Shown piece by piece: positions 27,301-42,300 of a stretch of DNA of 64,000 bases (position 1 is the first letter of the stretch; each line of letters starts with the position of its first letter). The stretch is from NCBI GenBank assembly GCA_032718475.1, contig JAUCBJ010007943.1:1-64000 (forward strand), written 5' to 3'. The translations under genes were made by a program, and so were the position numbers. Origin of the DNA: Nemertoderma westbladi. Its lineage: Eukaryota > Xenacoelomorpha > Nemertodermatida > Nemertodermatidae. The notes under the pieces are model-generated. The model had not been told where the DNA came from. It saw only the letters and a list, made by a program, of their open reading frames with translations, and did no database searches.

Positions 27301-30300
27301 CATCAGTGCAATGGTCTCCCGCTAGAGGGCCACATGTCTAAACATTAAATGCCCTCCCATTTCTTTGCTTTTAATCCGTTTAAGCTGAAACTTGGCAGAT
27401 ATGTATTAGACCATTAGCTGTGACTTTCAAAGGAGGCGAATCCATCTGCAGTTCTCCAGTCTGCCGCTAGAGGGCCAAAGGTCTGAAAGTGAAATCGTTG
27501 TCGTCGTTACGATTTTGACATGCTAATAACTTTGTCGGATTTAAAGCTGCCAAGTTGAAAATTTGTAGGTATCAATATGAGCTAAAGTTGAGATTTTTGA
27601 GAGACTTTCAGACACCATCAGTGCAATGGTCTCCCGCTAGAGGGCCACATGTCTAAACATTAAATGCCCTCCCATTTCTTTGCTTTTAATCCGTTTAAGC
27701 TGAAACTTGGCAGATATGTATTAGACCATTAGCTGTGACTTTCAAAGGAGGCGAATCCATCTGCAGTTCTCCAGTCTGCCGCTAGAGGGCCAAAGGTCTG
27801 AAAGTGAAATCGTTGTCGTCGTTACGATTTTGACATGCTAATAACTTTGTCGGATTTAAAGCTGCCAAGTTGAAAATTTGTAGGTATCAATATGAGCTAA
27901 AGTTGAGATTTTTGAGAGACTTTCAGACACCATCAGTGCAATGGTCTCCCGCTAGAGGGCCACATGTCTAAACATTAAATGCCCTCCCATTTCTTTGCTT
28001 TTAATCCGTTTAAGCTGAAACTTGGCAGATATGTATTAGACCATTAGCTGTGACTTTCAAAGGAGGCGAATCCATCTGCAGTTCTCCAGTCTGCCGCTAG
28101 AGGGCCAAATGTCTGAAAGTGAAATCGTTGTCGTCGTTATGATATTGACATGCTTATAACTTTGTCGAATTTAAAGCTGCCAAGTTGAAAATTTGTTTTG
28201 TTGAAAATCAGTTCAACAGTCACCCGCTATAGGACTACTTTATGCCTGAAAGTGAATAGATTCTCCCGTCTCATTGATTTTAATCAGTTTAAGCTGAATC
28301 TTGCCATATATTCTGGACCACATGCTGCGTCTTTGTGGGGGGGGGGGGGAGATTTAATCGGTCTGCCGCTATACGACGAAATTTCTGAAAGTGAGATCCG
28401 TCTCTCATTTCGTTATCCGTTATTCAAGATGAAACTTGGCCGATGTACGTATGTACTATTCATCCATAGGCTGTGTCTTTGTGGGGCTGGAGACCCTAAT
28501 CCATCTTCAGTTCTCACTATACCGCTAGAGTCAGAAATGTCTGAATAGAAATGAAAGAGGTAAAAAGTGATTAGGCGAAATCTGCTTAAAATTTGCTAAT
28601 ACAGTAATACTTTCGAATTAGTACTTAAATTAAATTTAAGTCACGTGCTGCGCGAAGGCCCCACTTCGTGTTATCTTTTATGTTATCGCCCAATGTTATT
28701 AGGGTGGCGAGATTTAATCATTGTAAAAATAATTTGTGTTTTAATATTTTACAACTTTATCTAGAAATTTCAATAAATTATTATTTTATGTTTTCTTAGG
28801 GATTTTCTCATCTTGACTTAATTTAAATCAAACATGTTTGTGTCACCAACTGTGTTATTTTAAGGTGTTTCTCGAGACTCAATGACACTTGGTTTGGATT
28901 TTAGCAGATGTTTCTTGTTTCGTTGGCATTTCTGTTGAGTTTGGTGGTCCGTAGATTTGAATGGGGACGACAATCTGTCAGTTATAAGTCTCTCATGGCT
29001 TCAATAAACATTCTGCCTATCACTGGTTCTAATAACAACATTGATTAAATTGAAAACAATCGGTCATTGAATTTATGTACACATAGTGGTAGGGGGTGAC
29101 ATCTCAAGGTAGATTTTATATGTGTATGTTGGCCATTGATACCAAATTAATTCCAATGACGCTTATTTTTTTTGACTTATTAAAAAAAAATGACTAAGCT
29201 AAAATATTTTTTTAAACGATTACTGCGCGTTTTTTCAACAAACGACTAGATGAAGGAACATTGAAATGAAAACCCCGATTTGGCATATTTTTGGTCTCTC
29301 GTGTGTGGTTTCGAGAAATTAAGTCATTGTTTCTACAGGGAGATGTTCGGTTTTCTCACTGAGGCTTGGACTGACGTGGATATACGACGATATGAAGTTG
29401 TGTTGTTTAATTTAACAATTATATACAAACTCAAAGTTATTTCCGTGCATCACCAACAATCCGAAATATCTAAACACAGACGGCATATAATTTATCCTTC
29501 TGTTTAAATCTTTTATTTTGTTGAAATGTCGAATAATATAGACAAAATGTATGGTAGACGTGCACCCTGGATCCCTGCGTGTAGAATGAACTAATTCTAA
29601 CCGGGAGAGAAATGATTGTATTTCCCCTGAAATTGTGTGAAAATCTTTTTTATTTAAGTATCAACATGTTAACCTACCGGGAAAGTCCAGTTCCACAAAA
29701 GTAACAACAGGAAATGGGAACCCACAGTGTGACCGTCGGAACACAACAAACTATTGCACACAGCTTGCGGTTTCTATTTACAACGTATTATTTTTTGTTT
29801 ACAGTAATAATACAGACCATATTGACGTGTTGAGAAAATTAGTTTTCCTAGTACAGTATATAATGTAATTGTATTACCATTCGCAGTATTGAGAGGCACA
29901 TAACTGGTGTGTTTACCTGTAGCACCAGTGTACAAATCATGATTAGCTACTACGAATTGAAAATCCAGTGTTTTTTAGTAGTTTTAGTAGGATTTAGTAG
30001 ATACAGGTGATGGACGATTACAACACTAACGTGGATTGTTATGGGTTTAGAGGTGGTCAATTTATAGTAATCTATTGCCTTAATGAAGTCATTGTCATTT
30101 TATGATAATTGACGTTTTACGACATATTGACTAATGGGGGCTTGGTATATATATATATGTCCTGATCCTATGTTTTTTGTTAGTTTGTGGTGTGTCAGAT
30201 TCTAGTGTTTTACCCATAGATTTCATTGTCTTTTTGATCATTTTGCATGGAGAAGGGCGCATTTTACATGTTCATTGTCGTTCATGATGGTTCATGAACC

Positions 30301-33300
30301 GCATTATTTGTTCACCTTATGCCTCCTTTCCACTTATTACTTTTTATTATAAGTTTTACTTGCATTATATTTCAGATTCAACCCGGGGGTAACCTAGTAC
30401 TGAACCCCGTTCAGATGTCTGACGCCGGTAGCTACATATGCATTGCACAGAACTCCGCCGGTACCAGAAGAAGTTCTTCTGGATTCCTCATAGTCCAAGG
30501 TAAATCCAATTAATATTCTATAAACTCATCAAATAGCTCTTTGATTAATTCATTCCTATTGTGAGTTTGAGATATATCCCCTCCTCCTTCAGTAATATAG
30601 ATTTATCGGTTTATCTGATAGTGTGCCTCTGTGCTATTTGCTCTACTATAGGTGCTATTCATCACTATATTCCCCGCCAACTATCCCATATTCTCCCTAC
30701 CCCAACCAATTATTATCCAACACGGCACGGAACCCCCCTGTCGCATTGTCACGTCATTCTTTATTCATTCCGCTTTTTAGCTTTGTATAATTTTTTCAAA
30801 GTTACTGTAGTTTTCCAAGCGGGGCGGGCGAGGGGAGGGGGGGGGGGCTTCTCTAATTTGCCATGTGTCTTGAATCCTAAGATAACCGGAAGATGTTAAT
30901 ACACTAGAAAAAAACGTCAGAAATACTGAACATTTTAAAAAAGTCCTCTGGGCTACGTTACTTCACTAAAAGTATAATACTGCAATTAATTAAGCGATAC
31001 TGTTAATCGGATGTTAGAATCCCATTAAGCTCACGTGCTCATGCTCACCCAGCATGCGGCTTCTACAAAGGGTATAAGGGTACGAAAAATATCCATTAAA
31101 TACACAGTATATATCGGTGGCATTTCTTTTTCTTATTCGCAAACTTGTTGTATGTGGTATAATACTACGTGGTATGGTGGTATATGGCTCATACCTTGTT
31201 TCAATGTTGTTATAGAACTTATAACGTTTTGAGCTCAACGAGTTCCATTGCTGAAGTTCTGGGTGGCTCCCACCCCACATTATATGGATTTTGATAGAGG
31301 AGGCCTTGAGAATTCCCTAAGTTCCATCTTCACATAATCAAACTAATAGCCTAAAAGCCTTGCTTGTTGACAAGCCTTGGCTTTTATCATCGATACTCGC
31401 CGCTCCACAACGAACGAGCCTCCCTGAAACAGCACGCATTTGTTATAGTCGCGTAAATGCAGCTCAATCCATATAAATAGTGTACTTTAATCACGTGCTA
31501 ACCCCCAGTCAGTATGCCCCCTAATCACTCGATGAATCCTAACGCTCCATTAACTAATTAAACAGGCAACCAGTCTCAATGAGGTAGGCCGCGGTGCCAC
31601 GCTAAGGTTTCGCGCGACTATCCTTGTCTCTTTATTTATTCGGATATTTTACAATTTTGATCAATTAGCGATCGGTCGCTATACCCGCGGTGGCTTCACG
31701 CAACGCCGATGTTTGTGGAAGATCAGCAAATTGGGCCAATCAGAGGATCCTCCGTAATTTTTTTTGATTACGTTTACCATCAACCTGGATCTTTGATGTT
31801 TTCTTTGATGTCCAATGAGAGTCCATTTGGGTGGATATGGTCATATGTTGGTGATGATCTTGTGGTCCACGATAGTTTGTTGTTTGGCGATTGTCGGGTT
31901 TATTGGTGATACTTAATATTACTTAGATTTGTTGTTTTCAATACTTTGAGTGCTCTCTCATGCCGGCCTTGTATCCCCTCAGAGAATTAGTAAACACTGC
32001 AATATAAATCGGAATGCAGCTGTCACTGCGGAGGTATTGGCTAGCTGCTTAAAAAAACAACAGCCGATAATTAGGTCCGTGAATACCTGCTGTTATTTTG
32101 CAGTTCAGCCACACATCAGACAACAACATGGTCAACACCCCGCTCAGCTAGCGCCTGTCTGTCTGAGTGCGAATAACAATAGTCCAGGGCAGCATTCAAC
32201 GAGACTTTGAAAAAATAACCATTAATGGTAAACACGTTCCTACATCTCAGAAACTAACTCATGCGTTTTCATATTATATGGACGCGTCTGCTGCTCTTGT
32301 TATGGATTCTAATGACAATACGACTATAAAAAGAACGACTCATCTTATCATAAGACATTATTCCCAATCAGTTTGAGTTCCAAACTTGTGGTTGTCGCAG
32401 GTTTTACAATACTGAGAGTGAGTGACATGTTTAATATTGTCATTTATATTATTATAGATGGACCTTTCTTCACATTGACGCCTGTTGACCTCGTTGCTAA
32501 GCTACAACAAACAGTTACGTTCAACTGCGAAGCTAAAGGTGATCCGAACCCCACTATTACATGGGAGAAGGAAGACGGATATCTGTTACTAAACAACAGG
32601 TAGGATCTATGTTCCATCGATGGACTAATGGACTATCTATGAGGGTAGGGTGAAAAATTTTTTCGTTATTTGTTTGGAACCAAGGATTATTTTAATGCCA
32701 AATGCGGCACCAACCTCAGAAAAAATTTTATTTTGAAATATTTTAGACCGGGACTGAATAGCACTTACAATTTAGAAATGTGACGCAATTTTGGCAAAAT
32801 AATAAAATGAAAAGTGAAGTGCAAACATTGCATTTTTCGAAGAGTCAGATACTATCCCAACAATCCCACAGGAGTTTATAAAATATAGTGATTGAGTTAA
32901 TATTTTATGCCATTAGTTATAAATACATCCGATCTGATACACCATATCATATAAAGAGAACTGTACTACTGACTAACTATTACATAAACAGAACTGTACT
33001 ACTGACTAACTATTATATAAACAGAACTGTACTACTGACTAACTATTATATAAACAGAACTGTACTACTGACTAACTATTATATAAAGAGAACTGTACTA
33101 CTGACTAACTATTATATAAACAGAACTGTACTACTGACTAACTATTATATAAACAGAACTGTACTACTGACTAACTATTATATAAACAGAACTGTACTAC
33201 TGACTAACTATTATATAAACAGAACTGTACTACTGACTAACTATTATATAAACAGAACTGTACTACTGACTAACTATTATATAAACAGAACTGTACTACT

Positions 33301-36300
33301 GACTAACTATTATATAAACAGAACTGTACTACTGACTAACTATTATATAAACAGAACTGTACTACTGACTAACTATTATATAAACAGAACTGTACTACTG
33401 ACTAACTATTATATAAACAGAACTGTACTACTGAGTAACTATTATTTTGTCTTAGGATTATTATTAGCGAAGGATCGCTAATAATTAAAGACATTCAAGA
33501 GTCTGACAGTGGCAGGTACAAATGTGTAGCTAGTAACAACAAAGGGGTAATCGAGACCAAAGCTCGTCTTAGCGTACAAGCCACGCCGATATTCAACGAA
33601 AGACCCACTGATCAGGTACGTTGTTTAAACTTTCATGGAAACAACCTTTACAATTGTTTAATTACTTTCAGTTTTAATTTTTAATATGATTATTATAACT
33701 AGCAACTTATCTCACCGGGCAATGGCTAACAATTTATTACTTTACTTAAATTACTTTCAGTTCTGGTAAAGGTGACATTTCATTTGATTTGATTCCATCT
33801 GCTACATCAGGTTGTTGTAATGTAATCCCTTAGTTTTCCATGTGCAACTCAAGCTTATGTTAATGTTTCCAAAGTAAGCGCACTTCCACGCTATCTCGAA
33901 TACATTTGCATCTAATTATAATCTCGATATGCTAATAAATAGATAATAATGTCACCCATCTCTTTGATTCACAGATAGATACATTAATCATCTCCCTCGC
34001 TATTGGAATGACACCCCCGTAGTACCGGTAGCCAATGGATCGCATTTATTACGCGTAATCTTTGGATACGCATCAACGCACCACCACACATTTCTATTGT
34101 ATATTTACATATTATCTTTTCTTTAAAGTTACTGTCGTTTTCACAGCAAGGCATTTCTGTTGTTCACTAATTCGACAGAATTTTTGATAAGTTTCGAATT
34201 CTGGAATAATTTATGTTAATTTGTTCAACTTTATTTTTATGCTACGCGACTTGTTTTCTTGGATTCAATCTTTTTCAAATTTTACGTAAAATGTTCGCCA
34301 ATTTTTATTTCCCCACAGGTTGCAACTGTTGGCAGTAAAATCCAGTTTGATTGTAAAAGTGACGGACACAGTATATTCTGGAAAATCAAGGATAGAGAAT
34401 CGATGTTATTTACTAACAAAAAAGATGTAAGTAAAAAAATAATTTGTAGGTTTGAGAGTGTTAAGTTTTTACATCTAATTTTAGCAATTTGATATTGAAA
34501 ATATAAACATTTTAAAGGAGTTTGTCTACTGAGTCGCCATATCGAAAATGATACTGAATTCGAGTATTTCACTTTATGGTATATCATTATTTTCATAAAC
34601 CTACTCCTTTAAAGTGACCCTATATGAAATAATACATGTGTGTAATAGTACCAATAAAATATTTTGTGTCCAGGGGCGACACGAAGTCTCGAGTGAAGGT
34701 GACCTCATCATCAGGGACATTCAACTCAACGACCGCGGTTACTACGTCTGCCAGATATTCAGTTCCGTCGTCATGGGAACAAACGAAGCCAAAGTCTTCC
34801 TCGACGTGTTGGCGACCAATCAGGATCTCCCGCCGATCATCGAAGTCGGGCCAGCCAATCACACGGTTGGGTTGGGGGGTGTCGCCATGATGCCGTGCGT
34901 CGCTTCCGGTGGGGATGACGTAGCCGTCCGGTGAGTAATCTAGTTACCATAGCAACCGGATTACTGTATGTATATTCAGATAATTCATTCACTCATTCAA
35001 ATCTAAATCATTTCAGTTATGCGCCAGTGAAACTCTGGAGTGGAATTATTATCGATATTGTTCACCATTCCGACAATTGGCGAAATAAATTTAAATTGTT
35101 ACAAAACTATATCATCTTCTCAGCGGAATTAATAACTGTAGGACTATCGAATCTTTAATGACACATACTGTACATCGGCATATGTACATACTACACATAC
35201 ACATGCACATACTGTGCATAAGCCTTCCTTTATCACTCGAAGGTTCTCTCATTATTCCCATTTATTAACGATTCTGTTGGAATTGTCTCTTTATGCATCA
35301 CAGCTTCCCGTCTTTCGCCCTGGAGGCGCCATCCCATTCATATTAAAGCGCAGGAAAAATAAGTTGACACTTGGAAAATTGAAAGTCCAGTAACGTATAG
35401 CTGTATCAAGGATTATCGCGTTTCAATTGAAAAATCCCCTGCGAAGGGAGACGTGATATGATTACCAATTGAGCATCCCTCCTAGAATTCCTTGCTTCTC
35501 TTCCCAAGGAAGGAGTTGCTACCTATCCATCCGTAGCCATCATCCCTCACTACAATCACTGGTATTAATTCCCGCGCGCCATTAATTATCACAATCCGAT
35601 CCACCTCCGACCCATCTGCTTACCCTATTTCTGTGTAGCTGTACCGGTAGGTTACCTGGTAAATGAATCAACCTGTTGCCTTTCCCAGACTGTTCGACGC
35701 CCTCGAGTTATTGCTAACTTCCTTGCGATTCCATTACCGACGGTAAGAACAAAAAGAACAGATTAAATTTCCATGTCGAACAAAATGCCAATCATCTCAG
35801 TCACAAAGTTCTATCATTCCGGTGTTGTGATTGCGCTGTAGCATTCATTTATTGTCGTTTGTTGAGAATTGGGAACAATTTATTAAAATAAATATTCAAA
35901 ATACATTGCGGAGTGAGCCAGTTAGGTATCAACTATTTTTTTTAATAGTTGTGGTGATATTTTTATAACGTTTCGTTCACATCTTTGACATAAACTTTGA
36001 TTTTCATGAAATATTTTTGCTTTTTTAGTTGGGATAAAGATGGTCACACTATGGACGCCCGGTACACCCAAGATAAACGGATTGTTCTACATCATTCTGG
36101 AACGTTGCAAATATCGAAACTTCAACCTGAGGATTCCGGTGTATACACTTGCATAGCAACCAGGTAAGCCAACAATTTACATAGCAACGCGGTCAACACG
36201 AATACACATTACTTACTTTATTTCATCCCTCTCACATTTCCCGCATTTGATGAAGTTTCTTGATTCCGTACACGGGACTCCTAGTTGTCTCACTTACTAT

Positions 36301-39300
36301 CGCTTTAGACTATTGATTATAATTTCCAAAGTGATTGGAATTTGTTTAGTGTTCTCGATAGTCATCAGGCACAATTATTTGTGTTCTACTTGGTTTTGTT
36401 GATAGTTCAGTAAGTTAGTTTGCAAGCACTCAGCACTTTTTATCGCTGAGTTCTCAAAAAGAGAGCACCTCTGCATTAAGGAAATAAATTCCCCCTCCTG
36501 ACTGTATTTTTATATTTTTATTTATATAGTAATTGTAATATAAGTAAATTAAGATGAGTAGTTATGAAAATGAGGGTTATGAGGGCAAAACAAAATAGTA
36601 ATCTGGATACAAATGAAAAGGGAAATACATCTATTGTTTAGAAACACTATCAATGCTCATTTCACTTCCATAAGCCACCGCTACGTTACAAACTAAAATA
36701 CGTTTTTATTGCACACTTTTTGCCCCCCCCCCCCCCCCCCTCCTTGTGCCGCTGTTTTACCACTCAACATTTCTTCTATTCTAGCACCTCCGGGGAGACC
36801 CAATGGTCGGCGCAGCTGGACGTCCACGATCCCGGACTGATCTTCGGTCTCGAGATGTCGTCGCCGGGCCGCGAGTTGCATCCGGGGCCGCCGACCGACC
36901 TCGCGGTGCGGGGCGTCGCAGCTCGGGCGGTCAGACTGGTCTGGGCCCCCCCGACCGAGTCTGGCGGCTCCAGGGTCACCGGCTACCGAGCCGAGTTCTA
37001 CTCGCCCGATCGCAGACAGACCTGGGTTTATCTCGACCGATTCGCAACCGAGAACGAGTTTACCATTCTAGGATTGGAACCCGAAGTTACCTATGAGTTT
37101 GTCGTGAGGGCAGTCAACCGCTTTGGATTTAGGTAAGTCAAGTCGATGATTTATTATTTTGTCATTTCTTTATAATCATATAATCTGACAGTCACATTTT
37201 CAACTCAAATTAACTAATTAGCAAAACATTTTCGCTCGCTACGCTCTCATTTCCCATTATATCGTTTTACACGATGGTATATTTGATTATTCTTATGATT
37301 ACACTCGCATTTCTATGTTTAAATGCACGAGTTAAATTTATGATTGCAAAATGCCGGTTTCTAACGTCTTTCGCGTAGTACATGCTTCTATCCTCCCTTC
37401 TACCTTCGCTCATAAGTCATTAATTATTTCGTACAATTCATCCGTGCAATCCTAATATTCATAAATTCCACGAATATTCCGGAGTCACTGAATTAAACCC
37501 TCTAGTATCCTTCTTCATTCACTTCCGAGTTCCGAGACCAATTTACCCGCTTTCACGCAGTCAGCCCCGGGTGTATCTGAACCAAGAGCCCGAGCATCCA
37601 CTGTCCGCAACTCCCTCGGGGAAACTGATTTCCATTCAAACCCACTTCGTTTGTGAACAGGAAAGTGGTGGGAAACTCGATTTACTGTAACTTCCAAAGA
37701 GAACTCTCTGCTTTTCCTCTGGTCTCGCGGGATTTCCACTCGCGCTGCAACCCATGGACCGAGTGATCTATCACCGCTGGCGATAATTTAAACTTGGGGT
37801 TTGTTATCAGTGGAGGCCGCAGGGTAGCTCGCCCAGTGCACAGGCATGAAGGGCACTCTACGCCAAATACGGTTATCCATAACCCGAGGCAGTTTAACGC
37901 GATAAAAAAAACCCTAAAGAATTCCCGCAGATAAGGAAAGTAGGGAATTTCTGCGTCTCGTGCAATCGGATGGCCGTATTAATGGTGGGTGACCCGAGGA
38001 ATATTTGTTGTGGATTAGGAATCTCTTAGTGGGATTAGTTGCAGAGATGGCGGGAGTTTGGGATAACAGAGAGTAAAGCGTTGTTAAGCGTGCGTGATAA
38101 ACTCGAGTTGTATCGCAAAGAAAGCTCATAGGGGTAGAGTGGAGGAGAGGAGTTGATTCTTTTAAATTGACTCGCATCCTAAACCACTTGAAAACCAGAG
38201 TTCCATAACTTTATTGTATCTTCATTGATGGCCTTTTTGGCCCCATTATTACTGTAGTTGTGTGCAAGGTATATCGTAGAGATACTGTATATTAATCAGC
38301 TGGTGTAATATTGAAAGTTTTTAATTTATTTTTTTTTTGTTAATAATAGATATAGATTTTTTTTAGTAAAATTTTCTCCACTTTTGAGATCATTCTAATT
38401 GTAAAAATATTTATTTTCCAGTGTTCCTAGCATGCTATCTCCACCGGTAACCACTCACGCCGATGTCCACAGCTTACCTTCCCTCCAGCTGTACCGGACC
38501 CAGGATAAGGAATCAGTGCAACGCAACCTGTACGTGATTGGTCTGTCGCTACGGAAATCAGCTGCGGTTAACAGCACCGCCTTGCGGCTGAACTGGCACG
38601 TCACTCGTCATCAGGAATACGTTGAAGGCTTCTTTATCAAGTTTAAGAGTCAATATTCTGACCAGTAAGTAAAGTAAACCAATTCGCATGACATTTTTAA
38701 CTACGTTCATATAGGACGACATAGTAGTAGCTTTCTATTTTGGAATAATTATTATTTTGTTCTTCTGTTTATCACCAACTAACAACAATAATTTTTACGG
38801 TGTCCGGTTGGAATAACCATTTCTTATATATTTTCTACATTTTTTTTAGATGGCAAAGTAAAATAGTATCAAACCGATTAGCGCGAACAGTGGAAATTGT
38901 CGGATTGAATAAATTTACTTCCTATCAGCTCCACATACAGGCCTTCTACAGAAAGTATAGAAGTATGGAAAGCGACTCTGTAACTATCGAAACGTACGAG
39001 GATGGTGAGTCCACAAATCTGTAATTCATTTTATAATGTGTTGAAATAATAATTATTAAGCTGAAATAACATATTATTACATTGTTTATTAGGTAAACGG
39101 TACCAATATCTCATTTCGGTCTCTCTTTTCAATATTTCGTATTTTCTTTGTAAATATCCTGAATCTACTTTTTCGACAATATAATAATTTGTATTTAACA
39201 AAATAAAAATAATTTTAAGACTAGATTGTGCAATTATTGTCGCACGCAATATATTGAATGCACCTATTTTTGAATTTCCCTCCCTCAGTTCCCTCAGCGC

Positions 39301-42300
39301 CCCCTAGAGACGTCCGCATGTACACAGACACCCATGGCGACCTCATTATCGAATGGCTTCCCCCGCCCCCGGAGTCGCTGAACGGGCGCCTCCAAGGTTA
39401 CCTCGTGTGGTTGGAGTCTGTGGACGGGGATGGTATCCGTAACGGCACGGTAGCTAACGATACCGTCAGTATGATAGTCAGTGGTGTAGTCGAGGATGGT
39501 GCCGACTACAGGGTCACTGTAGCGGCCTTTACTAACGCAGATGGACACGGTGAAAAGAGTCAATATGTTTATCTTAGCCAATGTAAGTTGATATTAATAT
39601 GTTTATAATATTATCAGGTTTGATAGTAACATTTACTACTTACTGTAGGGTGTGTAGTGTGTAGACGTAAAATAGTACTTTGGACTTAGATTGTACGCTC
39701 TGATCTAATGCTTTACTCTAATGATGATTTAATTTATCTAGTCGGTAAGAAATCTGACTCTGATGTTGGCTCAACGTTCAGACAGCCCTGGTTCATCGCT
39801 ATCCTCGGATCCGTTCTGTGGTGCATTCTTCTGGCGTTATCTGTATGGATCTACTGCCGGCATCGGAGAAGAAAAAGGAAACACTCAACTCTAAGGTATG
39901 CAGTTGGAAAACAGGTCCTAACCAACATCGGTGTACTCTTTATTTATTGTTTGTCTACTTGTATACACGTTTCCATTCTGTTAATGACAACTTACTGATA
40001 TGGGTAAATACATTATTGATACACAATATACTATCAGTTTTAATCATTTCGGTAGGACCACTTTTACTTCCCATTTTATCATTCGTTAATTTCTTTTACT
40101 TTAATGTAGATACAGAGACGTGGCAGGTACGGATTATGAGTTAGCGAGACTGGGAGGTGAAGGAAGCAGTGTTGGAACTGGTGGTGATAGTGGCCAATGC
40201 CAGGGCGGAGCTAATGGAACATGTTCAGGTGAGCTTTGGGATTTGGGATTTGAGCTTCGGGAATTAAAGCTGTTATGAAAATAACTAAATTGTTTTAAAT
40301 ATGATTCGACATCTTTACATTCTTAAATGTAGCCCCCTATAGATTTCTTTTTAATAATAATTTTTGTAATTGTTTATACCTTCAGACAACATTAAACAAG
40401 ACCCGGACTTACTGGAAGTCCAGTTACCGTTTTACGACAAATGCCTCAATATAACAACATCGCCACTGGAACAATTCCGTATGAAAGGTTATTGGTAAGT
40501 CTATATCCATTATCTTATAAATTATAATTTGTCTTACCTGACTATAACAACTAATGAAATGTCGAATAATTTAAGATTTTCTCAATTTTAATTAAATATT
40601 AAGTAAACTTGTTCCGCAGTCTATTGTCTATCTTATTTGTTTTTAATTAAATAATAATTCGTCGCCTATTTTGGTCTATATTTACTACGTTGTGTTTATT
40701 TTAGCCAAGAATACTCCGAGATAGACCCCCGCACTCAGTCACTGCTGTGTACCTCGACCGCACCTTCCAGCTTCCATCCCTCCATCGCCGCCTACGCCGC
40801 TACTGACCTACTGCAGAGGAACCTGTTCCAACGGGCGACCCCCGATAAAGGGATGGACCTCAAGGAACCCGTCTCCGACGCTATGTACCACGCAGATCCC
40901 ATGGGGGGCGCTTCTTACTATACAGACGCCAAGGGCAGTCCGATGTACCAAACCCTCGATGAAAGTGAGTTATTCGCCTATATTATTAATTATTCGCCTA
41001 TTAATTAGTCTATATTAATATAATAAAGTTTTTGTTTTGTTTATGTTAACTTTACAGTCACATTTTAATATTAATTAGCGCATTAATGTTGAGCTGTTTT
41101 TGGCATGGCATTTTAGTTTTGCAGGTAATAATTCATTTTGATGTATTTTATAACATTTATTAATTTCTCTATAGTAATATTATTCGTGCGTTTGAGCAAT
41201 GTGTATATAGTATTTCTTGTGTTTGGGCACTGCAGACTAATACTCAATGTTTGTTTGTCCTTTCCATTGTTCCGTGTGTAGTTCAAGATGATTCCAGCAC
41301 CACTACCAACCCCATATATCGACGCAGTTCTGTGATTGGCTGCAGTAACTGTAGCCTGGAGAATGTTCGTAAACCAGGTAGGTGACCCTCTAAAAACGGG
41401 GCCGTTGGACATTGTTATTTCCAATTATTATTTCCCATTGTTATTTCCCATTGTTCTTTCCCATTGTTATTTCTCCTTGTTATTTCCCTTTGTTATTCCC
41501 CTTTTTTCATTGTTATTTCCCCTTGTTATTTCCCATTGTTATTTCCCATTGTTATTTCCCATTGTTCTTTCCCATTGTTATTTCTCCTTGTTATTTCCCT
41601 TTGTTATTCCCCTTTTTTTATTGTTATTTCCCCTTGTAATTTCCCTTTGTTATTCCCCTTTTTTCATTGTTATTTCCCCTTGTTATTTCCCATTGTTATT
41701 TCCCTTTGTTATTTCCCATTGTTATTTCCCCTTGTTATTTCCCATTGTTATTTCCCTTTGTTATTCCCCTTTTTTCATTGTTATCCCTTTGTTATTTCCC
41801 ATTGTTATTTCCGATTGTTATTCCCCTTTGTTATTTCCCCTTGTTATTTCCGATTGTTATTTCCCTTTGTTCTTTCCCATTGTTATTTCTCCTTGTTATT
41901 TCCCTTTGTTATTTCCGATTGTTATTTCCCATTTTTATTACCAATTGTTATTTCCCTTTGTTATTTCCCATTGTAATTTCCCTTTGTTATTTCCCATTGT
42001 TATTTCCCATTGTTATTTCCCTTTGTTATTCCCCTTTTTTCATTGTTATTTCCCCTTGTTATTTCCCATTGTTATTTCCCTTTGTTATTTCCCATTGTAA
42101 TTTCCCTTTGTTATTTCACATTGTTATTTCCCATTGTTATTTCCCTTTGTTATTCCCCTTTTTTCATTGTTATTTCCCCTTGTTATTTCCAATTGTTATT
42201 TCCCTTTGTTATTTCCCATTGTTATTTCCCATTGTTATTTCCCTTTGTTATTCCCCTTTTTTCATTGTTATCCCTTTGTTATTTCCCATTGTTATTCCCC

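Larger units (their letters stand above)
25623..30375 (+). other. robo: robo intron 4
   Basis: Between exons 4 and 5. Near the start (about 25660-25695) is a reversed fragment of the foldback family (GTAACCTGCTCCTTTCCC). The 315-bp array occupies 26830-28545. From 28560 to 30375 I see AT-rich sequence only. Confidence 0.65.

Noticed and set aside
31709-32210. Two adjacent plus ORFs (66 and 86 codons)
   Set aside because: No domain or splice evidence; they lie in robo intron 5.
32888-33481. 197-codon ORF of NRTVLLTNYYI repeats
   Set aside because: The 33-bp satellite unit is a multiple of three; the frame is not the robo frame and runs across the exon 7 acceptor.
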